This document shows, piece after piece, positions 43,469-51,026 of a stretch of DNA of 64,000 nucleotides (positions within the stretch are counted from its first letter, which is position 1; each line of letters starts with the position of its first letter). Below the pieces are notes generated by a model. The model was not told where the DNA came from and searched no databases. It saw only the letters and a program-made list of their open reading frames with translations. Position numbers and translations under genes: made by a program. This stretch comes from Collinsella aerofaciens (GTDB lineage: Bacteria; Actinomycetota; Coriobacteriia; Coriobacteriales; Coriobacteriaceae), in the NCBI RefSeq assembly GCF_015558785.1, contig NZ_JADMOP010000004.1, positions 45,707 to 109,706 of the forward strand. The letters run 5' to 3'.

Positions 43469-45052
43469 ATGTCTGATCGTTTGACGGTCCTGACGTCTAA
43501 GAGCGTCTTTACCGGTACGGGGGACCTGCCGTTTGAAGGTTTCGTAGCGGTCCGTGGCAATCGAATTGAGGCTGTTGGCACCAAGTGTGAGGTAGCTTCG
43601 TATTTGACCCAGGCGGACGAGGTAGTTGACCTGGGCGACCGCACCGTCATGCCCGGCCTGATCGATGTACATACCTTCTATACAGGCTGGGCGCTGCGGA
43701 CGTTGGGGTCTGATCTGTCCGGCATCGCTGATGCCAAAGAGGCCGTGTCGCTCTTGCGTACATGGAAAGAAGATCATCCGGATTGCGCGGCGGCTTTTGG
43801 CCACAACCTACCCGAAACGTTGGCATCGGATGCCGAGAACGCAAATACGGCAGCTGTGTTTGACGATTGTTTTGGCGATATCCCCGTCGTCTGCTTTACA
43901 TCGGGTGCGGAGACCTGCGTTCTCAATGCTGCCGCCAGTGCGCGATACGGCTTTACACCCCAGGCGTGCTATGCCGAGAAGATCTGGCGCATGATGAGCG
44001 ATTTCCTCGCGCTGCCCGAGGTGCGTGCCGGGTATTCGGACTACATGAGCATGCTTAACGAGCGCGGCGTTACCGCCATCAAGGAAATGGCGTTTGATGA
44101 CTACTACGGCTTTGCCGACGAAATGGCTCGCCGTGAGGAATCTGGTGAGCTGACGGTTCGCGTCTCTATGATGTCGCAGCCGGTGGGCGCCGGTGCAAAT
44201 CTGGCATATGCCCGCGAGGCGCGAGAGCGCTTCCGGGGACCGTTCGTTCGTTTTTCTGGCTTCAACCGTATGACCGACCGCGGCGTATGGGCGGGGCTTG
44301 CCGAGATGATAGACCCCTATGAGGACTCGGCCGATGCGGGCGCTGCCGGCAAGACGGTCGTCGAGGAGCCAGAGTGGGATCTGATTGAGAACGAGCTGCG
44401 TGCAATTGATGCTGACGGCTTCCGATATTCCTTGCATTGCCAGGGCGATGGCGCCGTTCGTCGCACCGTGGCGCTCTATGCCTCGCTGCCTCGAGACGAG
44501 CATGGACGGATGCTTCGTCGCCATGCGATTACCGATCTCGAGAACTCTGACCCGACCGATCTTGTCAAGTTTGGCAAGTTAGGTGGAATTTGCGAGGTCT
44601 ATCCGCAGATTCTGACGCTGGACCGGCGCGAGGATTGCCTGTCGATGATGCGTCGACAAATTGGCGAGACGCGACTTTTGCACAGCTGGAATCGCCGCGG
44701 CATGGAAGATTCCGGATGCACAGTGTGCTGTGGCACGGATTTGCCGCTGTTGATTCCGAGCTTGGGCGAGTCAATCTACAGTGCGTGCGGCGGATACTTC
44801 GACGACGGACTGCCCGTGAATGAGGTCAACACGCTGACGCTTGTCGAGCTCTTGTGCGCTTGGACTGCCGGGGGCGCGTACGACCTGATGCGCGAAGACG
44901 AGCTGGGTACGCTTGAGGTTGGCAAGCTTGCCGATATCTGCGTGCTCGATCGGGATGTGTTCGACCTCGATTATCGCGACGCACGTGATCTTGCGGTTGA
45001 CATGACGATGTCGGACGGACAAATCGTGTTCGATCGAAATAAGGAGGCATAA
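43469..45052 (+). CDS. YtcJ-like amidohydrolase with altered metal motif
   Basis: This 527-aa amidohydrolase-3 family protein has a beta-sandwich N-terminus (MPGLIDVHTFY near 65), SLHCQGDGAVRRTV near 330, GTDLPLLIPSLGESIYSACGGYF near 430 and a C-terminal GTLEVGKLADICVLD. The usual HxH metal pair after MPGLID is HxF here, so one ligand is missing, and the activity may use a single metal or be changed. Inside this operon it could remove an acyl or amide group from the glycated substrate. AGGTGG lies upstream of ATG; GTG at 43460 is an alternative start. Confidence 0.85.
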   Translation: MSDRLTVLTSKSVFTGTGDLPFEGFVAVRGNRIEAVGTKCEVASYLTQADEVVDLGDRTVMPGLIDVHTFYTGWALRTLGSDLSGIADAKEAVSLLRTWKEDHPDCAAAFGHNLPETLASDAENANTAAVFDDCFGDIPVVCFTSGAETCVLNAAASARYGFTPQACYAEKIWRMMSDFLALPEVRAGYSDYMSMLNERGVTAIKEMAFDDYYGFADEMARREESGELTVRVSMMSQPVGAGANLAYAREARERFRGPFVRFSGFNRMTDRGVWAGLAEMIDPYEDSADAGAAGKTVVEEPEWDLIENELRAIDADGFRYSLHCQGDGAVRRTVALYASLPRDEHGRMLRRHAITDLENSDPTDLVKFGKLGGICEVYPQILTLDRREDCLSMMRRQIGETRLLHSWNRRGMEDSGCTVCCGTDLPLLIPSLGESIYSACGGYFDDGLPVNEVNTLTLVELLCAWTAGGAYDLMREDELGTLEVGKLADICVLDRDVFDLDYRDARDLAVDMTMSDGQIVFDRNKEA

Positions 45053-45053
45053 G

Positions 45054-45905
45054 ATGCCTGAATCCAAACCGACGCTGCGCCGCGAGCAGATTGCGGGCAT
45101 GAATATCCACTACATCATGTGGTCGCTCGATTACTTCCTTGATGTGCAGCAGCGCTTGGGCTTTGAGTCCATTGAGCTGTGGTGTGCGGAGCCGCATGTG
45201 ACGCTCGACCACACGGGCTACTTTGAGGCTGAGGTCCTGGCGAAAAAGGCTGCAGACCGTGGGCTTAGGTATCGTACTCTGTGCCCCGAGAATGTTGTCT
45301 ATCCTTGGCAGTACTGCGCACGCAAACCGCTGCATGAACAGCGCAGCCTGGCGTACTTTAAGCACGGCATTGAGCTTGCCGAGGTACTTGGGTGCGACCG
45401 TATGTCCGTCAACTCGGGCTGGGGCGACTGGGACGAGGACCGCGAGGAAGCCTGGAAGCGCAGCCGCGAGCACTTGTCCATTCTGGCGGAGTATGCCGGC
45501 GAGCACGGTCTGGTGCTTACGATGGAAAGCCTGCGTCCCGAGGAGAGCAACCTTGTGACGACGGTTTCCGATGCGAAGCGCATGATTGACGAGGTCGCGA
45601 GCCCGTACTTACAGCCCATGGTTGATACAACCGCGATGGGCGTTGCAGGCGAGACGCTCGAGGACTGGTTTGCCGCCTTTGGTGATGGGGCAATTCACGA
45701 GATGCACTTTATCGACGGTGACCCGTATGGCCATCTGGTGTGGGGCGATGGCAAGCACGATATGGACGCCTTCGTCGCCACGCTCAACGCCCATGGTTTC
45801 GACGGCATGCTGGGCCAGGAAATCACGGACGGTCGTTACTACGATGATCCGGCGGCGGCGGATGCCAAGAACATGGCCGCATTCGAGAAATATCTGATTG
45901 ACTAA
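45054..45905 (+). CDS. FrlC-like sugar epimerase/isomerase (TIM barrel)
   Basis: This 283-aa protein is of the xylose-isomerase-like TIM-barrel family. Metal-ligand regions are ESIELW near residue 41, LTMESLRPEESNLV near 160 with the Glu, MVDTTAM near 185, EMHFIDGDPYGHLVWGDGKHD and GQEITDGRYYDDP. In E. coli and Bacillus operons FrlC epimerises psicoselysine and fructoselysine. It lies 1 nt after the amidohydrolase stop and before FrlB-like and FrlD-like genes. Confidence 0.85.
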   Translation: MPESKPTLRREQIAGMNIHYIMWSLDYFLDVQQRLGFESIELWCAEPHVTLDHTGYFEAEVLAKKAADRGLRYRTLCPENVVYPWQYCARKPLHEQRSLAYFKHGIELAEVLGCDRMSVNSGWGDWDEDREEAWKRSREHLSILAEYAGEHGLVLTMESLRPEESNLVTTVSDAKRMIDEVASPYLQPMVDTTAMGVAGETLEDWFAAFGDGAIHEMHFIDGDPYGHLVWGDGKHDMDAFVATLNAHGFDGMLGQEITDGRYYDDPAAADAKNMAAFEKYLID

Positions 45906-45967
45906 AACAACCATCGGCCACGCAACCAACGTCATTGATTGCGGGCCAAATAAGAAAGGAACTGGAT

Positions 45968-46936
45968 ATGAACGCACACGATCTGATCAAAGAGGCAATT
46001 GCCGAGAAGGGCAAGTTCGACAGCGTCTACTGGATTGCTTGCGGTGGCTCCATGATCGATTTGATCCCGGCTCATGAGCTTCTGCAGCGCGAGGCAACCA
46101 CCTTCACTTCGTATATCTATACGGCTCGCGAGTTCGATATCATGCGTCCGCGTCGTCTGGGCGAGAAGTCCCTGGTCATCGCTTGTAGCCACAGTGGCAA
46201 CACCCCCGAGGTCGTCGAGGACTGCGAGATTGCCCTTGCTGCCGGCGCTACGGTGATCGCCCAGACCGACAACGCTGGATCCAAGATCGACTCCGGCAAG
46301 TGGACCACGTGGGTCTACCCGTGGGGCGAGGGCGTGCCGCAGGCCGAGGTCCCCGCTGGCATTTCGCTGTCGCTTGCGGCCGAGCTGCTCGATCAGCAGG
46401 AGGGCTACGCCGATCTTGCCGATATGTATGCCGGTATCGCCGAGATGGATAAGATTCTTCCCCCGGCACGCGAGAAGGTAAATGCCGAGCTGGGCGATCG
46501 CTTTGCCAAGCTTTGCCAGGAGCACGAGTTCTTCTACATTCTGGGCAGCGGTCCCAACTTTAGCCAGACCTACGGTTTCGCTATCTGCTCTCTTATGGAG
46601 ATGCAGTGGCAGCACTGTAGCTACATCCACTCTGCCGAGTACTTCCACGGCCCCTTCGAGGCTACTCAGGATGGCGTTTTTTACTTCCTGCAGATGGGCT
46701 CCAGCGAGTGCCGTGCTATGGACGAGCGCGCCCTGGCGTTCCTTAAGACGCATACCGATACGCTGATGGTGCTCGATGCCAAGGAGTACGGTATGGAAGC
46801 CGTGCCGGCGAGCGTCCGTGCCTATCTGGACCCGGTGCTGTTCTACGCCATGAACTGCGAGCTGCGTGCTGCACGCGGCAAGGTGTTTGATCACGATCCC
46901 GATTTCCGTCGCTATATGGGTGTTGTCGAGTACTAG
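45968..46936 (+). CDS. FrlB-like SIS-domain deglycase
   Basis: This 322-aa protein has two SIS domains. Phosphosugar-binding CGGSMIDLIPA near residue 24 and SHSGNTPEVVEDC near 77 form the first; GSGPNFSQTYGFA near 195, with the following SAEYFHGPFE, forms the second. FrlB/FraB enzymes cleave 6-phosphofructosyl amino acids to glucose 6-phosphate and amino acid. AAAGGAAC precedes ATG. The kinase gene follows after 14 nt. Confidence 0.88.
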   Translation: MNAHDLIKEAIAEKGKFDSVYWIACGGSMIDLIPAHELLQREATTFTSYIYTAREFDIMRPRRLGEKSLVIACSHSGNTPEVVEDCEIALAAGATVIAQTDNAGSKIDSGKWTTWVYPWGEGVPQAEVPAGISLSLAAELLDQQEGYADLADMYAGIAEMDKILPPAREKVNAELGDRFAKLCQEHEFFYILGSGPNFSQTYGFAICSLMEMQWQHCSYIHSAEYFHGPFEATQDGVFYFLQMGSSECRAMDERALAFLKTHTDTLMVLDAKEYGMEAVPASVRAYLDPVLFYAMNCELRAARGKVFDHDPDFRRYMGVVEY

Positions 46937-46950
46937 AAGGGGCAAAGGCC

Positions 46951-47814
46951 ATGGCATTTAACGTTAACGCGCTCGGATTTGGCGACAACGTCGTCGATCG
47001 CTACGAGCATATCCACACCATGTATCCCGGCGGCAATGCGGTGAACTTCGCCGTTTATGCCAAGAAATGCGGTGCCGCACGCTCCGCATACATGGGCATT
47101 TTTGGCAATGACGCCGCTGCCGAGCATGTCATTGCAAGCCTCGAGGATGAAGGTATCGAGCTTGACAAGTGCGAGCAGATGATTGGCGAGAACGGAGCGG
47201 CTCGCGTGACCGTCGTTGACGGTGACCGTGTCTTCCTTGGCTCCAACGAGGGCGGTATCCGTGGCGATGCGCGCTATGTCCTCGATCGCTTTGACCTTTC
47301 GTACATGAAGCAGTTCGATGTGGTTCATTCGGGCAACTATTGCTTTACCGAGCGCGAGCTGCCCAAGCTGAAGGCTGCGGGCGTCACGGTCTCTTTTGAC
47401 TTTTCGGATGACTCCACCGACGAGTACTACGAGCAGATTGCGCCCTACGTCGATTTCGCTTTCTTTAGTGCGGCGGATGCCGCGAGTGAGGACGAGATTC
47501 GCGAGCGTCTGGCATGGGTGAAGGGCCTGGGTCCGCGTTTTGTGTCGGCTACGGCGGGCGCCGAGGGCTGCATTGCTTACGACGGCGAGCGTTATTACCG
47601 CCAGCTGGCTAAACCGGTAACGGACATGAAGGACACCATGGGGGCGGGCGACTCGTTCCTCACCTCGTTTTTGATGTGCTATCTCGATTCCGCCAAGCGT
47701 GGTGAGGATGGCGCCGAGGCCATCGAGCGCGCGCTCGACTTTGCTGCCGGGTTTGCCTCGACCGTGTGCGGCATGGAAGGTTCTTGGGGCCACGGAGCAC
47801 CAATCGTCGAATAG
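46951..47814 (+). CDS. FrlD-like PfkB-family sugar kinase
   Basis: This 287-aa ribokinase-family enzyme has the sugar-binding start GFGDNVVDRY and YPGGNAVNFAVYAKK near residue 27, plus the PfkB signature DTMGAGDSFLTSF near 228 with catalytic Asp. FrlD phosphorylates fructoselysine at O6, giving the substrate of FrlB. The short form and early GGNAVN motif fit FrlD. AGAAGGGG lies upstream. Last gene of the operon. Confidence 0.88.
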   Translation: MAFNVNALGFGDNVVDRYEHIHTMYPGGNAVNFAVYAKKCGAARSAYMGIFGNDAAAEHVIASLEDEGIELDKCEQMIGENGAARVTVVDGDRVFLGSNEGGIRGDARYVLDRFDLSYMKQFDVVHSGNYCFTERELPKLKAAGVTVSFDFSDDSTDEYYEQIAPYVDFAFFSAADAASEDEIRERLAWVKGLGPRFVSATAGAEGCIAYDGERYYRQLAKPVTDMKDTMGAGDSFLTSFLMCYLDSAKRGEDGAEAIERALDFAAGFASTVCGMEGSWGHGAPIVE

Positions 47815-47858
47815 CCGAGCTGTCCCGGGGAGCTGTATTGGTGCCTTCCCGTGACTCG

Positions 47859-48087
47859 GTGGTCAAAAAAGCCAAATATGAGTACTGTGACTAATTTAGT
47901 CGCAGCAAAATCGACCCCTTCAGACGTGATTTGAGCGTTTGGAGGGGTTTAAGATTGCGAAAATGCAGGATGAGTGACTGTAAAAGTGTTAGTTAATGGA
48001 CAATCGTAGATTATTCTGGTGGTCGGAAAGCTCAGGGTAATGTATCCATTTCGCTAGCAGTACTCATATTTGACGTTTTTTGACCAC
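47859..48087. mobile_element. MITE-like element with ~29-bp terminal inverted repeats
   Basis: The arms 47859-47887 and 48058-48087 are complementary apart from a three-position difference near the middle (GTGGTCAAAAAA...CAAATATGAGTACTG). The 170-bp interior is AT-rich and encodes nothing; it holds a small hairpin ACCCCT/AGGGGT. The size and structure suit a non-autonomous transposable element. No clear target duplication is visible. It abuts the tatD stop codon. Confidence 0.7.
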
Positions 48088-48092
48088 AGGGG

Positions 48093-48875
48093 TTAGCGAA
48101 GGCTAAAAACAGAGTGTGCATTCGCTAAAACCGCCGACTCAATATGCTTTGCGTCGCATTTTTTGAGCGAGGCGACGTGTTCTGAGGCGCTTTCGAGCGA
48201 TCTGATGAGTGACTGTGCGCTTATTTCTGCGTTTGCCTCCGCTGGTGCATCGGTCTCGAGCAGTAAACGATCGAGTGGAATTTGTCGTACGTATTCGCGT
48301 CCTCGTTTAGATGCGAGCATGCGTTCGTTGACGGAAAAATAACAGCCCGCATTACGCGCGCGGACGAGTTCGTCCGAAGTACCGCTAAACCAGTGGAAGA
48401 TGATAACGGGGGAGTCGGGGTTTGGGATGAGTAGTCCATGCGATTCGAGGACGTCCAGTACGGCTCCTGCCGAACGAACGGCGTGAATTGATATCACGCG
48501 CCCGGTAAGAGGATGCTGCACGAGCGCATCGCAGAGCCGGTTAAGTGCCTGTATTTGTAGCGGCTCACTTCCAGCAAAGCGCGCGGAAAAGTCGAGTCCG
48601 ACTTCGCCGATGTAGCGTTCTTGGGCAGCAACTTCGCAAAGCAGATTGACTTCGACAAAACCGCAGTGGCCATCGGCGAGCCACCAGGGGTGAAGCCCAA
48701 CGCCGGCGATGATGCCTGGTTGGCGACAGGCGCGCTCGTTTGCGGCCGAAAAGTCGCGCGGATTGACGCCGCAGTCAAATAGACCCAAGCCCAGCGCCGT
48801 CGCCTCATCGGCAACGGCGTCCGGGTGAGCCATTAAATCAAGATGGCAGTGTGCATCAAATAACCGGGGCTCCAT
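48093..48875 (-). CDS. TatD-family metal-dependent hydrolase
   Basis: This 260-aa putative DNase has an N-terminal metal motif FDAHCHLDL, GVGLHPWW near residue 58, the Glu in IGEVGLDFSARF near 90, HWFSGT near 160 and LLLETDAPAE near 205. The family has 3'-5' exonuclease activity in DNA repair. It contains more Cys than most and lies downstream of tcdA on the same strand. Confidence 0.92.
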   Translation of the reverse strand: MEPRLFDAHCHLDLMAHPDAVADEATALGLGLFDCGVNPRDFSAANERACRQPGIIAGVGLHPWWLADGHCGFVEVNLLCEVAAQERYIGEVGLDFSARFAGSEPLQIQALNRLCDALVQHPLTGRVISIHAVRSAGAVLDVLESHGLLIPNPDSPVIIFHWFSGTSDELVRARNAGCYFSVNERMLASKRGREYVRQIPLDRLLLETDAPAEANAEISAQSLIRSLESASEHVASLKKCDAKHIESAVLANAHSVFSLR

Positions 48876-48889
48876 CTCGGTGCGCTCCG

Positions 48890-49687
48890 CTAGTCCAGAC
48901 GTTGGCCATCGGAGCGTACGCGCTCAGTGCCGCGGCCGCTGATCTGGCGGATAACCTCGCCGGCAATCATCTGGCCCATGATGGGCGGCATAAAGCTGGC
49001 GGTTCCCAGCTCGGTGCGCTCGTGGATGTTGGAAGGGTCGCGGGGCTGTGTCTTAACCGATTCCTCGCAGCTAAACAGTACATGCAGGCTCTTGATTCCG
49101 CGCTTCTTGCATTCTTTGCGCATGATGCGGCTCATGGGGTCACGTACCGTATCGAAAATGTCGGCAAAGCGGAGGCACTCGGGATGGAGCTTGTTGGCCC
49201 CGCCCATGGAGCTAACCAAACGAATGTCGTGGTCCTGAGCATATTTGGCAATGGTGAGCTTGGCCGAGATGGTGTCGATGGCGTCGACGACGTAGTCGAG
49301 CTTGCCGTCCGTCTGCTCCAAAACGCGCGCGAAAAATTCGTCGATATTGTCGCTCAACAGGTATTCGGTGCGCTTGATGACGGTAGCGGCTGGATTGATG
49401 TCGTGGATCATGGCTTCCATAACATCGACCTTGCACTTGCCGATGGTGCTTTGAAAGGCGATGGCCTGGCGATTGATATTGCTGGGCGCGATGATGTCCT
49501 TATCCAGAATGACGAAATGACCAATGCCGCCGCGGGCAAGTGCCTCGCAGCAATTGGAGCCCACACCTCCGCAGCCGAGCACCAGCACCGTGGCGGCGGC
49601 GAGTTTGTCGAGTGCCTCGCGGCCCATGATGATCTCGAGCTTGGTGTCGCGTGTCTCGATGGGAGTTGCGGCTGTGGTTTCGGTCAT
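48890..49687 (-). CDS. tcdA: tRNA threonylcarbamoyladenosine dehydratase
   Basis: This 265-aa E1-like enzyme converts t6A37 of tRNAs to cyclic ct6A. It has the nucleotide-binding VLVLGCGGVGSNCCEALARGGIG near residue 33, the adenylation segment DIIAPSNINRQAIA and DAIDTISAKL near 118, as in TcdA (CsdL). TatD follows 15 nt downstream. ThiF/MoeB are relatives, but the lack of the CxxC zinc pairs and the length point to TcdA. Confidence 0.93.
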   Translation of the reverse strand: MTETTAATPIETRDTKLEIIMGREALDKLAAATVLVLGCGGVGSNCCEALARGGIGHFVILDKDIIAPSNINRQAIAFQSTIGKCKVDVMEAMIHDINPAATVIKRTEYLLSDNIDEFFARVLEQTDGKLDYVVDAIDTISAKLTIAKYAQDHDIRLVSSMGGANKLHPECLRFADIFDTVRDPMSRIMRKECKKRGIKSLHVLFSCEESVKTQPRDPSNIHERTELGTASFMPPIMGQMIAGEVIRQISGRGTERVRSDGQRLD

Positions 49688-49802
49688 TAATATCCTCCGA
49701 TGGGGAAGCAGGTCGTGTTTTAGCTATCGCCATTATAGGTAATCGCCCATAGGTTGCGATGGCGTTTGCTTTGATGTGGTTTGAAGCATTGCGATTTGAT
49801 AG

Positions 49803-49832
49803 TTAGACAAACATCTAAATATTGAGTATAGT
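49803..49832 (+). promoter_or_regulatory. Promoter with overlapping operator for the ArsR/SdpI pair
   Basis: TAGACA (49804-49809) and TATAGT (49827-49832) are separated by 17 bp. The inverted repeat TTAGA/TCTAA (49803-49807, 49814-49818) covers the -35, so the ArsR-type product may repress itself. Confidence 0.6.
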
Positions 49833-49866
49833 GTGCACGTCATGAGAGATGATGAGAGGAGGTCTT

Positions 49867-50145
49867 ATGCCGGGAGAGGGTTTTAAGGCGCTGACCGATC
49901 CTACACGGCGTCACATTTTGGAACTGCTGCGCGAGGGCAATCGCACGGCTGGGGAGCTTGCCGAGCATTTTGACATCAGCAAGCCGTCATTGAGCCATCA
50001 TTTGGCGACGCTCAAAAACGCCGGGTTGGTGACCGACGAACGTCATGGCCAAAACATCGTTTACAGCTTAAACACCACCGTCATGCAGGACTTGATCGGT
50101 TGGTTTATGGGCTTTACAAACACGGAAGGTGATAAGGATGAATAA
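49867..50145 (+). CDS. ArsR-family autorepressor (SdpR type)
   Basis: This 92-aa winged-helix repressor has FKALTDPTRRHILELLREGNRTAGELAEHFDISKPSLSHHLATLKNAGLV, with no metal-binding Cys. SdpR proteins of this size repress their own operon with sdpI. AGGAGG precedes ATG. The SdpI-like gene overlaps its 3' end by 8 nt. Confidence 0.92.
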   Translation: MPGEGFKALTDPTRRHILELLREGNRTAGELAEHFDISKPSLSHHLATLKNAGLVTDERHGQNIVYSLNTTVMQDLIGWFMGFTNTEGDKDE

Positions 50146-50842
50146 CGAAAACAAGGGCATTCACGCCACGGGGGTATCGTCGCGCGCGTGGGCCATGCTT
50201 GTTGTGGTCTGCGCTATTAATGTTGCCGCGCATCTCTGGGTGATGCCGAGCTTGCCTGCGCAGATTCCCACGCACTGGGGCGCGAACGACGCTGTCGACG
50301 GTTGGGGTCCTAGCTGGATGGCATCGGCGCTCGGCGCGTTGCCGCTGGCGCTTCTCGCAATGTTCCGCGTGGTGCCGCGCATCGATCCCAAAGGTGAGGC
50401 ATATCGAACCTCGGGCAAGTTCTATCAGGGCTTCGTAATCGCCTTTACCTTGTTCATGTGTGCCGTAAGCTGGCTGGGAGAGCTTACGGTCTGGGGCGTG
50501 GTGCCGGCGGTCGGTTCGGTCAACGTGCTGATTTCCGGTGCTATCGGTTTGCTGTTCATCGGCGTAGGCAACTACTTGCCGCGTGTGAAGCAGAACTATA
50601 CGCTCGGTATCAAGACGCCTTGGGCGCTTGCCGATCCCGAGAACTGGCGCCGTACGCAGCGCTTTGGCGGTGCCTGCTTTATGGTGCTGGGTGTTGGCCT
50701 GATTGCGATGGGCGTGGCAGGTGCGGTGCTTTCGAATGAAGTCGTCGCCGCGGTGATTGCGGTTCTGGCGTTTGGTTCGGTCGGAGCCGTCTACGTCTAC
50801 TCGTATCTGCTGTGGCGCAAATCTCAGCGGGCTGTTCGTTAA
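50138..50842 (+). CDS. SdpI-family membrane protein
   Basis: This 234-aa protein has six or so hydrophobic segments, an early PAQIPTHWGANDAVDGWGP (DUF1648-type) and NYLPRVKQNYTLGIKTPWALADPENWRRTQRFGG, the SdpI signature. In Bacillus, SdpI protects against the SdpC toxin and works with SdpR. No sdpC-like gene is nearby, so it may give immunity to foreign toxins or act in envelope stress. Confidence 0.9.
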   Translation: MNNENKGIHATGVSSRAWAMLVVVCAINVAAHLWVMPSLPAQIPTHWGANDAVDGWGPSWMASALGALPLALLAMFRVVPRIDPKGEAYRTSGKFYQGFVIAFTLFMCAVSWLGELTVWGVVPAVGSVNVLISGAIGLLFIGVGNYLPRVKQNYTLGIKTPWALADPENWRRTQRFGGACFMVLGVGLIAMGVAGAVLSNEVVAAVIAVLAFGSVGAVYVYSYLLWRKSQRAVR

Positions 50843-50908
50843 GGTTGCGGAAAACTAGCGTACGCAGTTCATGGTATGTTCTGGGGGATTTTTCCCAGGT
50901 AGTATTAG

Positions 50909-50935
50909 GGGGTATGGGCAACCATGCCCCTTTTT
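50909..50935 (+). terminator. Terminator after sdpI-like gene
   Basis: A stem GGGGTATGG/CCATGCCCC with loop GCAA is followed by TTTTT. It lies about 90 bp upstream of ettA. Confidence 0.75.
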
Positions 50936-51026
50936 CGTTACGTTTCAGAGCTGATTTCCTCATTTCGTTTCTACTAAAGCGAAACAAGAATAGAGAAACA
51001 GCAGGTAGAAAGGATAAAACAGGCAA

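Noticed and set aside
42314-43804. 496-codon minus-strand frame opposite the YfcC transporter
   Set aside because: His/Asp-rich shadow with no motif and no start signal.
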